Positions 44,976 through 58,070 of a DNA stretch of 64,000 nucleotides are shown piece after piece. Made by a program: the position numbers and the translations under genes. Positions within the stretch are counted from its first letter, which is position 1; each line of letters opens with the position of its first letter. Under the pieces are notes generated by a model, which ran no database searches, was not told the DNA's origin, and was given only the letters and a program-made list of their open reading frames with translations. Origin of the DNA: Luidia sarsii (taxonomy: Eukaryota > Echinodermata > Asteroidea > Paxillosida > Luidiidae); NCBI GenBank assembly GCA_949987565.1, contig OX465115.1:8768566-8832565 (forward strand), read 5' to 3'.

Positions 44976-46730
44976 TTTTTTAGCTTTTCCGTCGCGAAGC
45001 GAAGCGGAAAAGCTATTGCTTTTGTTAAGATTTTTTTTTTTTTTCTTGTGCCAAAATCCCATAGACTTTGTGCAGGGTTTTTGTGGACGGCACTTTTGCC
45101 ATTGAACACACTTGGATTTTTTTCAAACTTGACAAATGCATAGAGCCCTTGCTGAAGTTGTGCACAGTTGTCTTTAAAACTTCATGACGTCACCACGTGT
45201 CACGTGACAGCGCTTTCAAGGGGCAAATTTCAAACTGCAATAAAAGCAAAAGAGCAATTTCGTTTTGTTCCAAGTTTGCACTATATCTAAGTTGGGAAAA
45301 GGTGTATCCAAAAATTGCCCTCATTTGATCGTGACGTCATCTCATGAATATTAATGAGGTCATAAACTTTTAAGATTTTACCATTCAATTGAGCATATTT
45401 GGCCAACGGAGCAAGATTTTTTTCATTTTTTCGATTATATTCATTGGGGATGTAGTTTAGAAACAGCCTCCGGGGCCAAAATGCCATGACGCAATCGTGA
45501 CGTCATCAAAATGTGTGTTTTTAAAACGCATATTTGCCAAAGGGCAATCGTCTTGTAATTTGGTGTGCAGGTAGCTATTGTGATAGACATTCATAATCCT
45601 GAGTTTGGAAGCAATCGACCATTGTTCAGAATTATTATGATTTTTTGAAAAATATAATGAGGTCCCATACACTTTGTGCACAAAATATGCACGTGCGTAT
45701 TGTGTTAGGAATGGAGGTTACGGGTTCGAAACCCAGTGACGTAAACTCTCTTTTTTTCGTCCGTCACAAATTCAATTAAAACGACGCGAAGTGGGCCTTA
45801 ACCTATTATAGAATAAACATATGTATTTTGTTCTCTTTTTCTTTGTCTGTTTTTGCTTGGGTGGTCACGTGAAAGGGCCAAACCGTCAATCACGATGCTA
45901 CCTATCCGCGTATCAGACAGTTGCTGTGAAGTGCGCCCTCATGTGGTGCAGATAGAAAATAAATGGCTGGTGTACCGCATAATTTTTTCGGAAGACATTT
46001 TTGCCATTGAACAAAATAAGATTTTTTTCAAACTTGGCAACTGCATAAAAGCCTCGCTGAAATTTTGCGGCGTAGTCTTGAAAATGTCATGACGTCACCA
46101 CGTGTCACGTGACAGTGGTTTAAAGTGGCAAATTTCAAACTCCATTATATGCAAAAGTACAATTTCGTTTGGTTTCAATTTTGCAGTATATCTAAGTTGG
46201 GAAAAGTTGTATCAAAAAATTGCCCTCATTTGATCGTGACGTCATCTCATGAATATTAATGAGGTCATAAACTTTTAAGATTTTAACATTCAATTGAGCA
46301 TATTTGGCCAACGGAGCAAGATTTTTTTCATTTTTTCGATTATATCTATTGGGGATGTAGTTTATAAACACCCTCCTGGGCCAAAATGCCATGACGCAAT
46401 CGTGACGTCATCAAAACGCGTGTTTTTAAAACGCATATTTGCCAAAGATCAATCGTCTTGAAAGTTGCTAGGCATCTAGCTATTGGGCTAGACATTCTGA
46501 ATCCTGAGTTTGGAAACAATCGACCATTGTTCAGAATTATTATGATTTTGTTAATGTTATAATGAAGTCCCATACACTTTGTGCACGAAATATGCACGTG
46601 CGTTTTGGGGTAGAAATTGAGGTTCCGAGTTCGAATCCCGCTGATGTCAATGTTTTTTTTTTTTTTTTTTTTAGAGAGGCAGATGCGGAAAAGCGTTATG
46701 TTCTGTTAGCCAACAGACATAAATCTCTAG
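44976..46730 (+). repeat. X-containing double-core unit, 1755 bp
   Basis: One enlarged-loop hairpin, core-1, X at 45731-46005, then a second core-1 without an intervening tail, then B-tail. The second core is one of the most diverged (TCCATTATATGCAAAAG, CAGTGGTTTAAAGTGG). The X-to-core join is at the same place as at 37014. B-tail CTAG 46727-46730. Confidence 0.86.
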
Positions 46731-47634
46731 TTTTTAGCTTTTCCGTTCCATACGGAAAAGCTATTGTTCTTGTTCTGATTTTTTTTTAGCTTTTCTGCCG
46801 CGTAGCGGAAAAGCTATTGTTCTTGTTCTGATTTTTTTTTTTTTTCTTCTTCTTTTTCTGGTCGGAATAATCCCATAGACTTTGTACAGGGTTTTAGTAA
46901 GCGCCACTTTGGCCATTGAACACACTTGGATTTTTTTAAAACTTTGCAAATGTATTAAGCCCTTGCTGAAGTCGTGCACAGTTGTCTTTAAAACTTCATG
47001 ACGTCACCACGTGTCACGTGATAGCGCTTTAAAGGGACAAATTTCAAACTCCAATAAAAGCAAAAGTACAAGTTCGTTTGGTTTCAATTTTACACTATAT
47101 CTAAGTTGGGAAGAGGTGTATCCAAAAATTGCCCTCATTTGATCGTGACGTCATCTTATGAATATAAATGAGGTCATGAACTTTTAAGATTTTAACATTC
47201 AATTGAGCATATTTGGCCAACGGAGCAAGATTGTTTTAATTTTTTCGATTATATCTATTGGGGATGTAGTTTATAAACACCCTCGGGGGCCAAAATGCCA
47301 TGACGCAATCATGACGTCATCAAAATGCGTGTTTTTAAAACGCATATTTGCCAAAGGTCAATCGTCTCGAAATTTGCTAGGCATTTAGCTAATGGGCTAG
47401 ATATTCTAAATCCTGAGTTTGGAAACAATCGACCATTGTTCAGAATTATTATGATTTTTTTAATGTTATAATGAAGTCCCATACACTTTGTGCACGAAAT
47501 ATGCACGTGCGTTTTGGGGTAGAAATTGAGGTTCCGAGTTCGAATCCCGCTGATGTCAATATTTTTTTTTTTTTTAAGAGAACCAGATCCGGAAAAGCGT
47601 TATGTTCTGTTAGCCAACAGACATAAATCTCTAG
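46731..47634 (+). repeat. S unit, 904 bp
   Basis: Two hairpin copies (46736, 46788); the second is the only one seen with a broken arm (AGCTTTTCTG opposite CGGAAAAGCT). The palindromic box is degraded to CTTATGAATATAAATGAG. B-tail reads CCAGATCCGG. CTAG 47631-47634. Confidence 0.86.
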
Positions 47635-48439
47635 TTTTTTTTTCTTCTTCTTTTTCTGGTCGGAATAATCCCATAGACTTTGTACAGGGTTTTAGTAAGC
47701 GCCACTTTGGCCATTGAACACACTTGGATTTTTTTGAAACTTTGCAAATGTATGGAACCCTTGCTGAAGTTGTGCACAGTTGTCTTTAAAACTTCATGAC
47801 GTCACCACGTGTCACGTGACAGTGCTTTAAAGGGGCAAATTTCAAACTGCAATAAAAGCAAAAAAGCAATTTCGTTTTGTTCCAAGTTTGCACTATATCT
47901 AAGTTGGGAAAAGGTGTATCCAAAAATTGCCCTCATTTGATCGTGGCGTCATCTCATGAATATTAATGAGGTCATAAACTTTTAAGATTTTAACATTCAA
48001 TTGAGCATATTTGGCCAACGGAGCAAGATTTGTTTCATTTTTTCAATTATATCTATTGGGGATGTAGTTTAGAAACACCATCCGGGGCCAAAATGCCATG
48101 ACGCAATCGTGACGTCATCAAAATGCGTGTTTTTAAAACGCATATTTGCCAAAGGTCAATCGCCTCGAAATTTAGTGGGCATTTAGCTATTGGGCTAGAC
48201 ATTCTAAATCCTGAGTTTGGAAGCAATTGACCATTGTTCAGAATTATTATGATTTTTTGAAAAATATAATGATGTCCCATACACTTTGTGCACGAAATAT
48301 GCACGTACGTTTTGGGGTAGAAATTGAGGTTCCGAGTTCGAATCCCGCTGATGTCAATATTTTTTTTTTTTTTTTTTTTTAAGAGAGGCAGATGCGGAAA
48401 AGCGTTATGTTCTGTTAGCCAACAGACATAAATCTCTAG
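47635..48439 (+). repeat. S unit, 805 bp
   Basis: No hairpin; T-run with two CTT. The second CRE-type site is altered to TGGCGTCA near 47944. B-box-like AGTTCGAATCCCGC, long T-run, B-tail CTAG 48436-48439. Confidence 0.87.
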
Positions 48440-49248
48440 TTTTTTCTTCTTCTTCTTCTTTTTCTGGTCGTAAAAATCCCATAGACAAAGCACAGGGTTT
48501 TTGTGGACGGCACTTTTGCCATTGAACACACTTGGATTTTTTTCAAACTTAATAAATGCATAGAGCCCTTGCTGAAGTTGTGCACAGTTGTCTTTAAAAC
48601 TTCATGACGTCACCACGTGTCACGTGACAGCGCTTTAAAGGGGCAAATTTCAAACTGCAATAAAAGCAAAAAAGCAATTTCGTTTTGTTCTAAGTTTGCA
48701 CTATATCTAAGTTGGGAAAAGGTGTATCCAAAAATTGCCCTCATTTGATCGTGACGTCATCTCATGAATATTAATGAGGTCATAAACTTTTCAGATTTTA
48801 ACCTTCAATTGAGCATATTTGGCCAACGGAGCAAGCTTTTTTTCATTTTTTCGATTATATCTATTGGGGATGTAGTTTATAAACACCCTCCGGAGCCAAA
48901 ATGCCATGACGCAATCATGACGTCATCAAAATGCGTGTTTTTAATACGCATATTTGCCAAAGGTCAATCGTCTCGAAATTTGGTAGGCATTTAGCTATTG
49001 GGCTAGACATTCTAAATCCTGAGTTTGGAAGTAATCGACCATTGTTCAGAATTATTATGAATTTTTTTAATGTTATATTGAAGTCCCATACACTTTGTGC
49101 ACGAAATATGCACGTGCGTTTTGGGGTAGAAATTGAGGTTACGAGTTCGAATCCCGCTGATGTCAATTTTTTTTTTTTGTTTTTTTTTTTAAAGAGCCAG
49201 ATGCGGAAAAGCGTTATGTTCTGTTAGCCAACAGACATAAATCTCTAG
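48440..49248 (+). repeat. S unit, 809 bp
   Basis: T-run and short (CTT)n, start variant GGTCGTAAAAATCCC. The middle (ACAAGC or GCAAGCTTTTTTTC, CCTCCGGAGCC, TTTTTAATACGCAT) matches 37.3-37.5 kb, linking it to the truncated core there. B-tail CTAG 49245-49248. Confidence 0.87.
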
Positions 49249-50489
49249 TTTTCTTCTTCTTCTTCTTTTTCTGGTCGGAATTTTCCCATAGACAAAGCAC
49301 AGGGTTTTTGTGACCGGCACTTTTGCCATTGAACACACTTGGATTTTTTTCAAACTTGGCAAATGCATAGAGCCAATGTTGAGCTAGTGCACAGTGGTCT
49401 TGAAAATGTCATGACGTCACCACGTGTCACGTGACAGCGCTTTAAAGGGGCAAATTTCAAACTGCAATAAAAGCAAAAAAGCAATTTCGTTTTGTTCCAA
49501 GTTTGCACTATATCTAAGTTGGGAAAAGGTGTATCCGAAAATTGCCCTCATTTGATCGTGACGTCATCTCATGAATATTAATGAGGTCATAAACTTTTAA
49601 GATTTTAACATTCAATTGAGCATATTTGGCCAACGGAGCAAGATTTTTTTCATTTTTTCGATTATATCTATTGGGGATGTAGTTTAGAAACACCCTCCGG
49701 GAACAAAATGTCATGACGCAATCGTGACGTCATCAAAATGCGTGTTTTTAAAACGCATATTTGTCAAAGGTCAATCGTCTCGAAATTTGGTGGGCATTTA
49801 GCTATTGGGCTAGCCATCTTAAATCCTGAGTTTGGAACCAATTAAACATTGTTTTGAATTATTATGATTTGTTAAATATCATTTCTTAGTCCCATAGACT
49901 TTGTGCACGATACGTTGGTGTGCCTTTTGGGGTAGGAATGGATGGTACAGGTTAGAAACAGAGTTGCCACCTTCATGAACTCAATCAAAACGATGCTAAA
50001 AGGGGTTTACACCAATAAACAGTAAAACTGTGGTTTTTTTCGTTTGTTTGTGCTTGAGTTGTCACGTGACCGCCCTTTAAAGGGCCAACCTGGCATGTGC
50101 AATCACGCCACGATCTTAGATCCCGCAGGATCAATATTTAGCATATATCTAAGTTGGGCAACAGTGTATCCAAATATTGCAATAATTATGTTGATGAGGT
50201 CATCTCATGAATATTAATGAGGTTATAAAAAACCGATATTAAATCAATGGTTAACTCCCTTGTTGTGCTGTTGCTAGCGCATATAGCATGTGAGAGGAGT
50301 TTCAGGGACCAATTAGGTTTCATGACCTTCATCATCATTCATGTCATGTGACCCTTTCCTCCGGTCCAGACCGGAAGTACTGTAGTAATCATGCATGTGC
50401 TACTGGTTTTCAGATTTTCAACTTGTTTTTTTTTCGGAAAAAAAAAAGGAAAAGCTACACGTTCTGTTACAACAGACGTATGTTTCTAG
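49249..50489 (+). repeat. M unit, 1241 bp, GGTTAGAAACAG subfamily
   Basis: Hybrid core: core-1 5' part, then CCGGGAACAAAATGTC and GTTTTGAATTATTATG of core-2 type. The module-switch motif reads GGTTAGAA rather than GGTTCGAA. Core-3 carries CTTCATCATCATTCATGTC, an insertion shared by the units ending at 53521, 54767 and 60286. CTAG 50486-50489. Confidence 0.88.
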
Positions 50490-51294
50490 TTTTGTCTTCT
50501 TCTTCTTCTTCTTCTTCTTTTTCTGGTCGTAAAAATCCCATAGACAAAGCACAGGGTTTTTGTGGACGGCACTTTTGCCATTGAACACACTTGGATTTTT
50601 TTCAAACTTGACAAATGCATAGAGCCCTTGCTGAAGTTGTGCACAGTTGTCTTTAAAACTTCATGACGTCACCACGTGTCACGTGACAGCGCTTTAAAGG
50701 GGCAAATTTCAAACTGCAATAAAAGCAAAAATGCAATTTCGATTCGATCCAAGTTTGCACTATATCTAAGTTGGGAAAAGGTGTATCCAAAAATTGCCCT
50801 CATTTGATCGTGACGTCATCTCATGAATATTAATGAGGTCATAAACTTTTAAGATTTTAACATTCAATTGAGCATATTTGGCCAACGGAGCAAGATTTTT
50901 TTCATTTTTTTGATTATATCTATTGGGAATGTAGTTTATAAACACCCTCCGGGGCCAAAATGCCATGACGCAATCGTGACGTCATCAAAACGCGTGTTTT
51001 TAAAACGCATATTTGCCAAAAGTCAATCGTCTCGAAATTTGCTAGGCATTTAGCTATTGGGCTAGACATTCTGAATCCTGAGTTTGGAAACAATCGACCA
51101 TTGGTCAGAATTATTAATGTTATAATGAAGTCCCATACACTTTGTGCACGAAATATGCACGTGCGTTTTGGGGTAGAAATTGAGGTTCCGAGTTCGAATC
51201 CCGCTGATGTCAATATTTTTTTCCTTTTTTTTTTTAAGAGAGGCAGTTGCGGAAAAGCGTTATGTTCTGTTAGCCAACAGACATAAATCTCTAG
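50490..51294 (+). repeat. S unit, 805 bp
   Basis: (CTT)n of about 7 repeats. CGATTCGATCCAAG replaces CGTTTTGTTCCAAG, as at 58.4 kb. A short deletion gives GAATTATTAATGTTATAATG near 51110. B-tail CTAG 51291-51294. Confidence 0.87.
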
Positions 51295-52106
51295 TTTTTT
51301 TTTGTCTTCTTCTTCTTCTTCTTCTTCTTTTTCTGGTCGTAAAAATCCCATAGACAAAGCACAGGGTTTTTGTGGACGGCACTTTTGCCATTGAATATAC
51401 TTGGATTTTTTTCAAACTTGACAAATGCATAGAGCCCTTGCTGAATTAGTGCACAGTTGTCTTTAAAACCTCATGACGTCACCACGTGTCACGTGACAGC
51501 GCTTTAAAGGGGCAAATTTCAAACTGCAATAAAAGCAAAAAAGCAATTTCGTTTTATTCCAAGTTTGCACTATATCTAAGTTGGGAAAAGGTGTATCCAA
51601 AAATTGCCCTCATTTGATTGTGACGTCATCTCATGAATATTAATGAGGTCATAAACTTTTAAGATTTTAACATTCAATTGAGCATATTTGGCCACCGGAG
51701 CGAGATTTTTTTGATTAGTTCATTTATATCTATTGGGGATGTAGTTTAGAAACACCCTCCAGGGCCAAAATGCCATGACGCAATTGTGACGTCATCAAAA
51801 TCCGTGTTTTTAAAACACATAATAGCCATTGCTCAATCTTCTTGAAATTTGGTGGGCAGTTAGCTATTGGGCTAAACATTCCAAATCCTGAATTTGAAAC
51901 CAATCGACCATTGTTCAGAAATATTATGATTTTTTTAATATTATAATGAGGTCCCATACACTTTGTGCACAAAATATGCACCTGCGTTGTGGGGTAGAAA
52001 TTGAGATTACGGGTTCGAATCCCGCTGATGTCAATTTTTTTTTTTTTAAGAGAACCAGATGCGGAAAAGCATTATGTTCTGTAAGCAAACAGACATAAAT
52101 CTCTAG
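51295..52106 (+). repeat. S unit, 812 bp, paired with 57265-58070
   Basis: Carries private variants CTGAATTAGTGCAC, AAACCTCATGACG, CCACCGGAGCGAG, CACCTGCGTTGTGGGG and CTGTAAGCAAACAG, all shared with 57265-58070 at about +5965. In the B-tail the inverted repeat has one mismatch (TCTGTA). CTAG 52103-52106. Confidence 0.88.
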
Positions 52107-53521
52107 TTCTGATTTTTTTTTTAGCTTTTCCGCCGCGTAGCGGAAAAGCTATTGTTCTTGTTCTGATTTTTTTTTTAGCTTTTCCGTTCCATACGGAAAA
52201 GCTATTGTTTTTGTTCTGATTTTTAGCTTTTCCGTTCCATACGGAAAAGCTATTGTTCTTGTTCTGATTTTTTTTTTTTTTCTTCTTCTTCTTCTTCTTT
52301 TTCTGGTCGGAAAAAATCCCATAGACAAAGCACAGGGTTTTTGTGACCGGCACTTTTGCCATTGAACACACTTGGATTTTTTTCAAACTTGGCAAATGCA
52401 TAGAGCCAATGTTGAGCTAGTGCACAGTGGTCTTGAAAATGTCATGACGTCACCACGTGTCACGTGACAGCGCTTTAAAGAGGCAAATTTCAAACTGCAA
52501 TAAAAGCAAAAAAGCAATTTCGTTTTGTTCCAAGTTTGCACTATATCTAAGTTGGGAAAAGGTGTATCCGAAAATTGCCCTCATTTGATCGTGACGTCAT
52601 CTCATGAATATTAATGAGGTCATAAACTTTTAAGATTTTAACATTCAATTGAGCATATTTGGCCAACGGAGCAAGATTTTTTTCATTTTTTCGATTATAT
52701 CTATTGGGGATGTAGTTTAGAAACACCCTCCGGGAACAAAATGTCATGACGCAATCGTGACGTCATCAAAATGCGTGTTTTTAAAACGCATATTTGCCAA
52801 AGGTCAATCGTCTCGAAATTTGGTGGGCATTTAGCTATTGGGCTAGACATCTTAAATCCTGAGTTTGGAACCAATTAAACATTGTTTTGAATTATTATGA
52901 TTTGTTAAATATCATTTCTTAGTCCCATAGACTTTGTGCACGATACGTTGGTGTGCCTTTGGGGGTAGGAATGGATGGTACAGGTTAGAAACAGAGTTGC
53001 CACCTTCATGAACTCAATCAAAACGATGCTAAAAGGGGTTTACACCAATAAACAGTAAAACTGTGGTTTTTTTCGTTTGTTTGTGCTTGAGTTGTCACGT
53101 GACCGCCCTTTAAAGGGCCAACCTGGCATGTGCAATCACGCCACGATCTTAGATCCCGCAGGATCAATATTTAGCATATATCTAAGTTGGGCAACAGTGT
53201 ATCCAAATATTGCAATAATTATGATGATGAGGTCATCTTATGAATATTAATGAGGTTATAAAAAACCGATATTAAATCAATGGTTAACTCCCTTGTTGTG
53301 CTGTTGCTAGCGCATATAGCATGTGAGAGGAGTTTCAGGGACCAATTAGGTTTCATGACCTTCATCATCATTCATGTCATGTGACCCTTTCCTCCGGTCC
53401 AGACCGGAAGTACTGTAGTAATCATGCATGTGCTACTGGTTTTCAGATTTTCAACTTGGTCTTTCTTCTGAAAAAAAAAGGAAAAGCTACACGTTCTGTT
53501 ACAACAGACGTATGTTTCTAG
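52107..53521 (+). repeat. M unit, 1415 bp, with three hairpin copies
   Basis: CTAG is followed by TTCTGATTTTT, the end of a hairpin repeat, and then copies at 52123, 52177 and 52225. GGTTAGAAACAG subfamily, hybrid core and ATCATCATT insertion in core-3. Offset to the next unit's core is about 1247. CTAG 53518-53521. Confidence 0.88.
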
Positions 53522-54767
53522 TTTTTTTTTTTCTTCTTCTTCTTCTTTTTCTGGTCGGAATTTTCCCATAGACAAAGCACAGGGTTTTTGTGACCGGCAC
53601 TTTTGCCATTGAACACACTTGGATTTTTTTCAAACTTGGCAAATGCATAGAGCCAATGTTGAGCTAGTGCACAGTGGTCTTGAAAATGTCATGACGTCAC
53701 CACGTGTCACGTGACAGCGCTTTAAAGGGGCAAATTTCAAACTGCAATAAAAGCAAAAAAGCAATTTCGTTTTGTTCCAAGTTTGCACTATATCTAAGTT
53801 GGGAAAAGGTGTATCCGAAAATTGCCCTCATTTGATCGTGACGTCATCTCATGAATATTAATGAGGTCATAAACTTTTAAGATTTTAACATTCAATTGAG
53901 CATATTTGGCCAACGGAGCAAGATTTTTTTCATTTTGTCGATTATATCTATTGGGGATGTAGTTTAGAAACACCCTCCGGGAACAAAATGTCATGACGCA
54001 ATCGTGACGTCATCAAAATGCGTGTTTTTAAAACGCATATTTGCCAAAGGTCAATCGTCTCGAAATTTGGTGGGCATTTAGCTATTGGGCTAGACATCTT
54101 AAATCCTGAGTTTGGAACCAATTAAACATTGTTTTGAATTATTATGATTTGTTAAATATCATTTCTTAGTCCCATAGACTTTGTGCACGATACGTTGGTG
54201 TGCCTTTTGGGGTAGGAATGGATGGTACAGGTTAGAAACAGAGTTGCCACCTTCATGAACTCAATCAAAACGATGCTAAAAGGGGTTTACACCAATAAAC
54301 AGTAAAACTGTGGTTTTTTTCGTTTGTTTGTGCTTGAGTTGTCACGTGACCGCCCTTTAAAGGGCCAACCTGGCATGTGCAATCACGCCACGATCTTAGA
54401 TCCCGCAGGATCAATATTTAGCATATATCTAAGTTGGGCAACAGTGTATCCAAATATTGCAATAATTATGATGATGAGGTCATCTCATGAATATTAATGA
54501 GGTTTTAAAAAACCGATATTAAATCAATGGTTAACTTCCTTGTTGTGCTGTTGCTAGCGCATATAGCATGTGAGAGGAGTTTCAGGGACCAATTAGGTTT
54601 CATGACCTTCATCATCATTCATGTCATGTGACCCTTTCCTCCGGTCCACACCGGAAGTACTGTAGTAATCATGCATGTGCTACTGGTTTTCAGATTTTCA
54701 ACTTGGTCTTTCTTCGGAAAAAAAAAGGAAAAGCTACACGTTCTGTTACAACAGACGTATGTTTCTG
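53522..54767 (+). repeat. M unit, 1246 bp, terminal CTAG lost
   Basis: Same subfamily as its neighbour. The A-tail hairpin and spacer are intact but the end reads GTTTCTGATTTTT: the TTCTAG has been replaced by the TTCTGATTTTT of a hairpin repeat. The subterminal arm is also changed (GGTCCACACCGG). This is the only monomer junction on the + strand where I see the hairpin and spacer kept but CTAG lost. Confidence 0.87.
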
Positions 54768-55671
54768 ATTTTTTTTAGCTTTTCCGTTCCATACGGAAAA
54801 GCTATTGTTTTTGTTCTGATTTTTTTTTTAGCTTTTCCGCCGCGTAGCGGAAAAGCTATTGTTCTTGTGCTGATTTTTTTTTTTTTTCTTCTTCTTATCG
54901 GAAAAATCCCATAGACAAAGCACGTGTTTTTTTCTGACACGAACCTAGGCCATTGAACACACTTGGATTTTTTTCAAACTTGGCAAATGGATAGAGCCAA
55001 TGCTGAACTAGTGCACGGTGGTCTTGAAAACTTCATGACGTCACCACGTGTCACGTGACAGCACTTTAAAGGTGCAAATTTCAAACTGCAATAAAAGCAA
55101 AAATGCAATTTCGTTTTGTTCCAAGTTTGCACCTTATCTAAGTTGGGAAAAGGTGTATCCAAAAATTTCCCTCATTTGATCGTGACGTCATCTCATGAAT
55201 ATTAATGAGGTCATAAACTTTTAAGATTTTAACATTCAATTGAGCATATTTGGCCAACGGAGCAAGATTTTTTTCATTTTTTCGATTATATTTATTGGGG
55301 ATGTAGTTTATAAACACCCTCTGGGGCCAAAATGCCATGACGCAATCGTGACGTCATCAAAATGCGTGTTTTAAAAACGCATATTTGCCAAAGGTCAATC
55401 GTCTCGAAATTTGCTTGGCCTTTAGCTATTGGGCTAGACATCTTAAATCCTGAGTTTGGAAACAATCGACCATTGTTCAGAATTATTATGATTTTTTGAA
55501 TGTTATAATGAAGTCTCATACACTTTGTGCACGAAATATGCACGTGCGTTTTGGGGTAGAAATTGAGGTTCCGAGTTCGAATCCCGCTGATGTCAATATT
55601 TTTTTTTTTTTTAAGAGAACCAGATGCGGAAAAGCGTTATGTTCTGTTAGCAAACAGACATAAATCTCTAG
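54768..55671 (+). repeat. S unit, 904 bp
   Basis: Two hairpin copies (54777 TTCCATA type and 54830 CGCGTAG type), then two CTT and a diverged start CTTATCGGAAAAATCCC with GACACGAACCTAGGCC. Palindromes intact. B-tail loop AGCA; CTAG 55668-55671. Confidence 0.86.
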
Positions 55672-56475
55672 TTTTGTCTTCTTCTTCTTCTTTTTCTGGT
55701 CGTAAAAATCCCATAGACAAAGCACAGGGTTTTTGTGGACGGCACTTTTGCCATTGAACACACTTGGATTTTTATCAAACTTGACAAATGCATAGAGCCC
55801 TTGCTGAAGTTGTGCACAGTTGTCTTTAAAACTTCATGACGTCACCACGTGTCACGTGACTGCGCTTTAAAGGGGCAAATTTCAAACTGCAATAAAAGCA
55901 AATAAGCAATTTCGTTTAGTTCCAAAATTGCACTATATCTAAGTTGGGAAAAGGTGTATCCAAAAATTGCCCTCATTTGATCGTGACGTCATCTCATGAA
56001 TATTAATGAGGTCATAAACTTTTAAGATTTTAACATTCAATTGAGCATATTTGGCCAACGGAGCAAGATTTTTTAATTTTATTTGTTGATATCAATTGGA
56101 GATGTAGTCTAGAAACACCCTCCGGGGCCAAAATGCAATGACGCAATCGTGACGTCATCAAAATGCGTGTTTTTTAAACGCCTATTTGCCAAAGGTCAAT
56201 CGTCTCGAAATTTGGTAGGCATTTAGCTATTGGGATAGACATTCTAAATCCTGAGTTTCGAAGCAATTGACCATTGTTCAGAATTATTATGATTTTTTGA
56301 ATGTTATAATGAAGTCCCATACACTTTGTGCACGAAATATGCACGTGCGTTTTTGAGTAGAAATTGAGGTTACGGGTTCGAATCCCGCTGATGTCAATTT
56401 TTTTTTTTTTTTTTTTTAAAGAGCCAGATGCGGAAAAGCGTTATGTTCTGTTAGCCAACAGACATAAATCTCTAG
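55672..56475 (+). repeat. S unit, 804 bp
   Basis: Short (CTT)n. First half matches 42070-42888 (GCAAATAAGCAATTTCG); second half has GTTGATATCAATTGGAGATG, found otherwise at 61.99 kb, so it is a mosaic of two subfamilies. T-arm-like GGGTTCGAATCCCGC. CTAG 56472-56475. Confidence 0.87.
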
Positions 56476-57264
56476 TTTTTTCTTCTTTTTCTGGTCGAAA
56501 AAATCCCATAGACAAAGCACAGGGTTTTTCTGTCCGGCACTTTTGCCATTGAACACACTTGGATTTTTTTCAAACTTGGCAAATGCATAAAGCCATTGTT
56601 GAACTAGTGCACAGTGGTCTTGAAAATGTCATGACGTCATCATGTGTCGCGTGACAGCGCTTTAAAGGTGCAAAATTCGAACTCCATTTTAAGCAAAAAT
56701 GCAATTTCGTTGGGTTTCAATTTTGCACTATATCTAAGTTGGGAAAAGGTGTATCCGAAAATTGCCCTCATTTGATCGTGACGTCATCTCATGAATATTA
56801 ATGAGGTCATGAACTTTTGCTATTTTAACATTCAATTGAGCATATTTGGCCAACGGAGCAAGATTTTTTTCATTTTTTCGGTTATATCTATTAAGGATGT
56901 AGTTTATAAACACCCTCCGGGGCCAAAATGGCATGACGCAATTGTGACGTCATCAAAAATGCGTGTTTTTAAAACACATATTAGCCAATGCTCAATCTTC
57001 TTGATATTTGGTGGGCAGTTAGCTATTGGGCTAGACATTCAAAATCCTGAGTTTGGAACCAATCGACCATTGTTCATAATTATTATGATTTTTTGAATGT
57101 TATAATGAAGTCCCATATACTTTGTGCACGAAATATGCACGTGCGTTTTGGGGTAGAAATTGAGGTTACGGGTTCGATTCACGCTGATGTCAATTTTTTT
57201 TTTTTAAGAGAACCAGATGCGGAAAAGCGTTATGTTCTGTTAGCCAACAGACATAAATCTCTAG
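56476..57264 (+). repeat. S unit, 789 bp, diverged
   Basis: The shortest full S unit. Its E-box palindrome is GTCGCGTGAC and its first CRE is followed by a second ATC (GACGTCATCATGTG). B-box-like motif is damaged (GGTTCGATTCACGC). It appears to be one of the older copies. CTAG 57261-57264. Confidence 0.86.
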
Positions 57265-58070
57265 TTTTGTCTTCTTCTTCTTCTTCTTCTTCTTTTTCTG
57301 GTCGTAAAAATCCCATAGACAAAGCACAGGGTTTTTGTGGACGGCACTTTTGCCATTGAACATACTTGGATTTTTTTCAAACTTGACAAATGCATAGAGC
57401 CCTTGCTGAATTAGTGCACAGTTGTCTTTAAAACCTCATGACGTCACCACGTGTCACGTGACAGCGCTTTAAAGGGGCAAATTTCAAACTGCAATAAAAG
57501 CAAAAAAGCAATTTCGTTTTATTCCAAGTTTGCACTATATCTAAGTTGGGAAAAGGTGTATCCAAAAATTGCCCTCATTTGATTGTGACGTCATCTCATG
57601 AATATTAATGAGGTCATAAACTTTTAAGATTTTAACATTCAATTGAGCATATTTGGCCACCGGAGCGAGATTTTTTTGATTTGTTCATTTATATCTATTG
57701 GGGATGTAGTTTAGAAACACCCTCCAGGGCCAAAATGCCATGACGCAATTGTGACGTCATCAAAATCCGTGTTTTTAGAACACATAATAGCCATTGCTCA
57801 ATCTTCTTGAAATTTGGTGGGCAGTTAGCTATTGGGCTAAACATTCCAAATCCTGAATTTGAAACCAATCGACCATTGTTCAGAATTATTATGATTTTTT
57901 TAATATTATAATGAGGTCCCATACACTTTGTGCACAAAATATGCACCTGCGTTGTGGGGTAGAAATTGAGATTACGGGTTCGAATCCCGCTGATGTCAAT
58001 TTTTTTTTTTTAAGAGAACCAGATGCGGAAAAGCATTATGTTCTGTAAGCAAACAGACATAAATCTCTAG
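57265..58070 (+). repeat. S unit, 806 bp, paired with 51295-52106
   Basis: (CTT)n of about 7 repeats. Shares the private variants listed for 51295-52106 and its TCTGTA hairpin mismatch. The first about 200 bp are also the source-like sequence for 60287-60480. CTAG 58067-58070. Confidence 0.88.
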
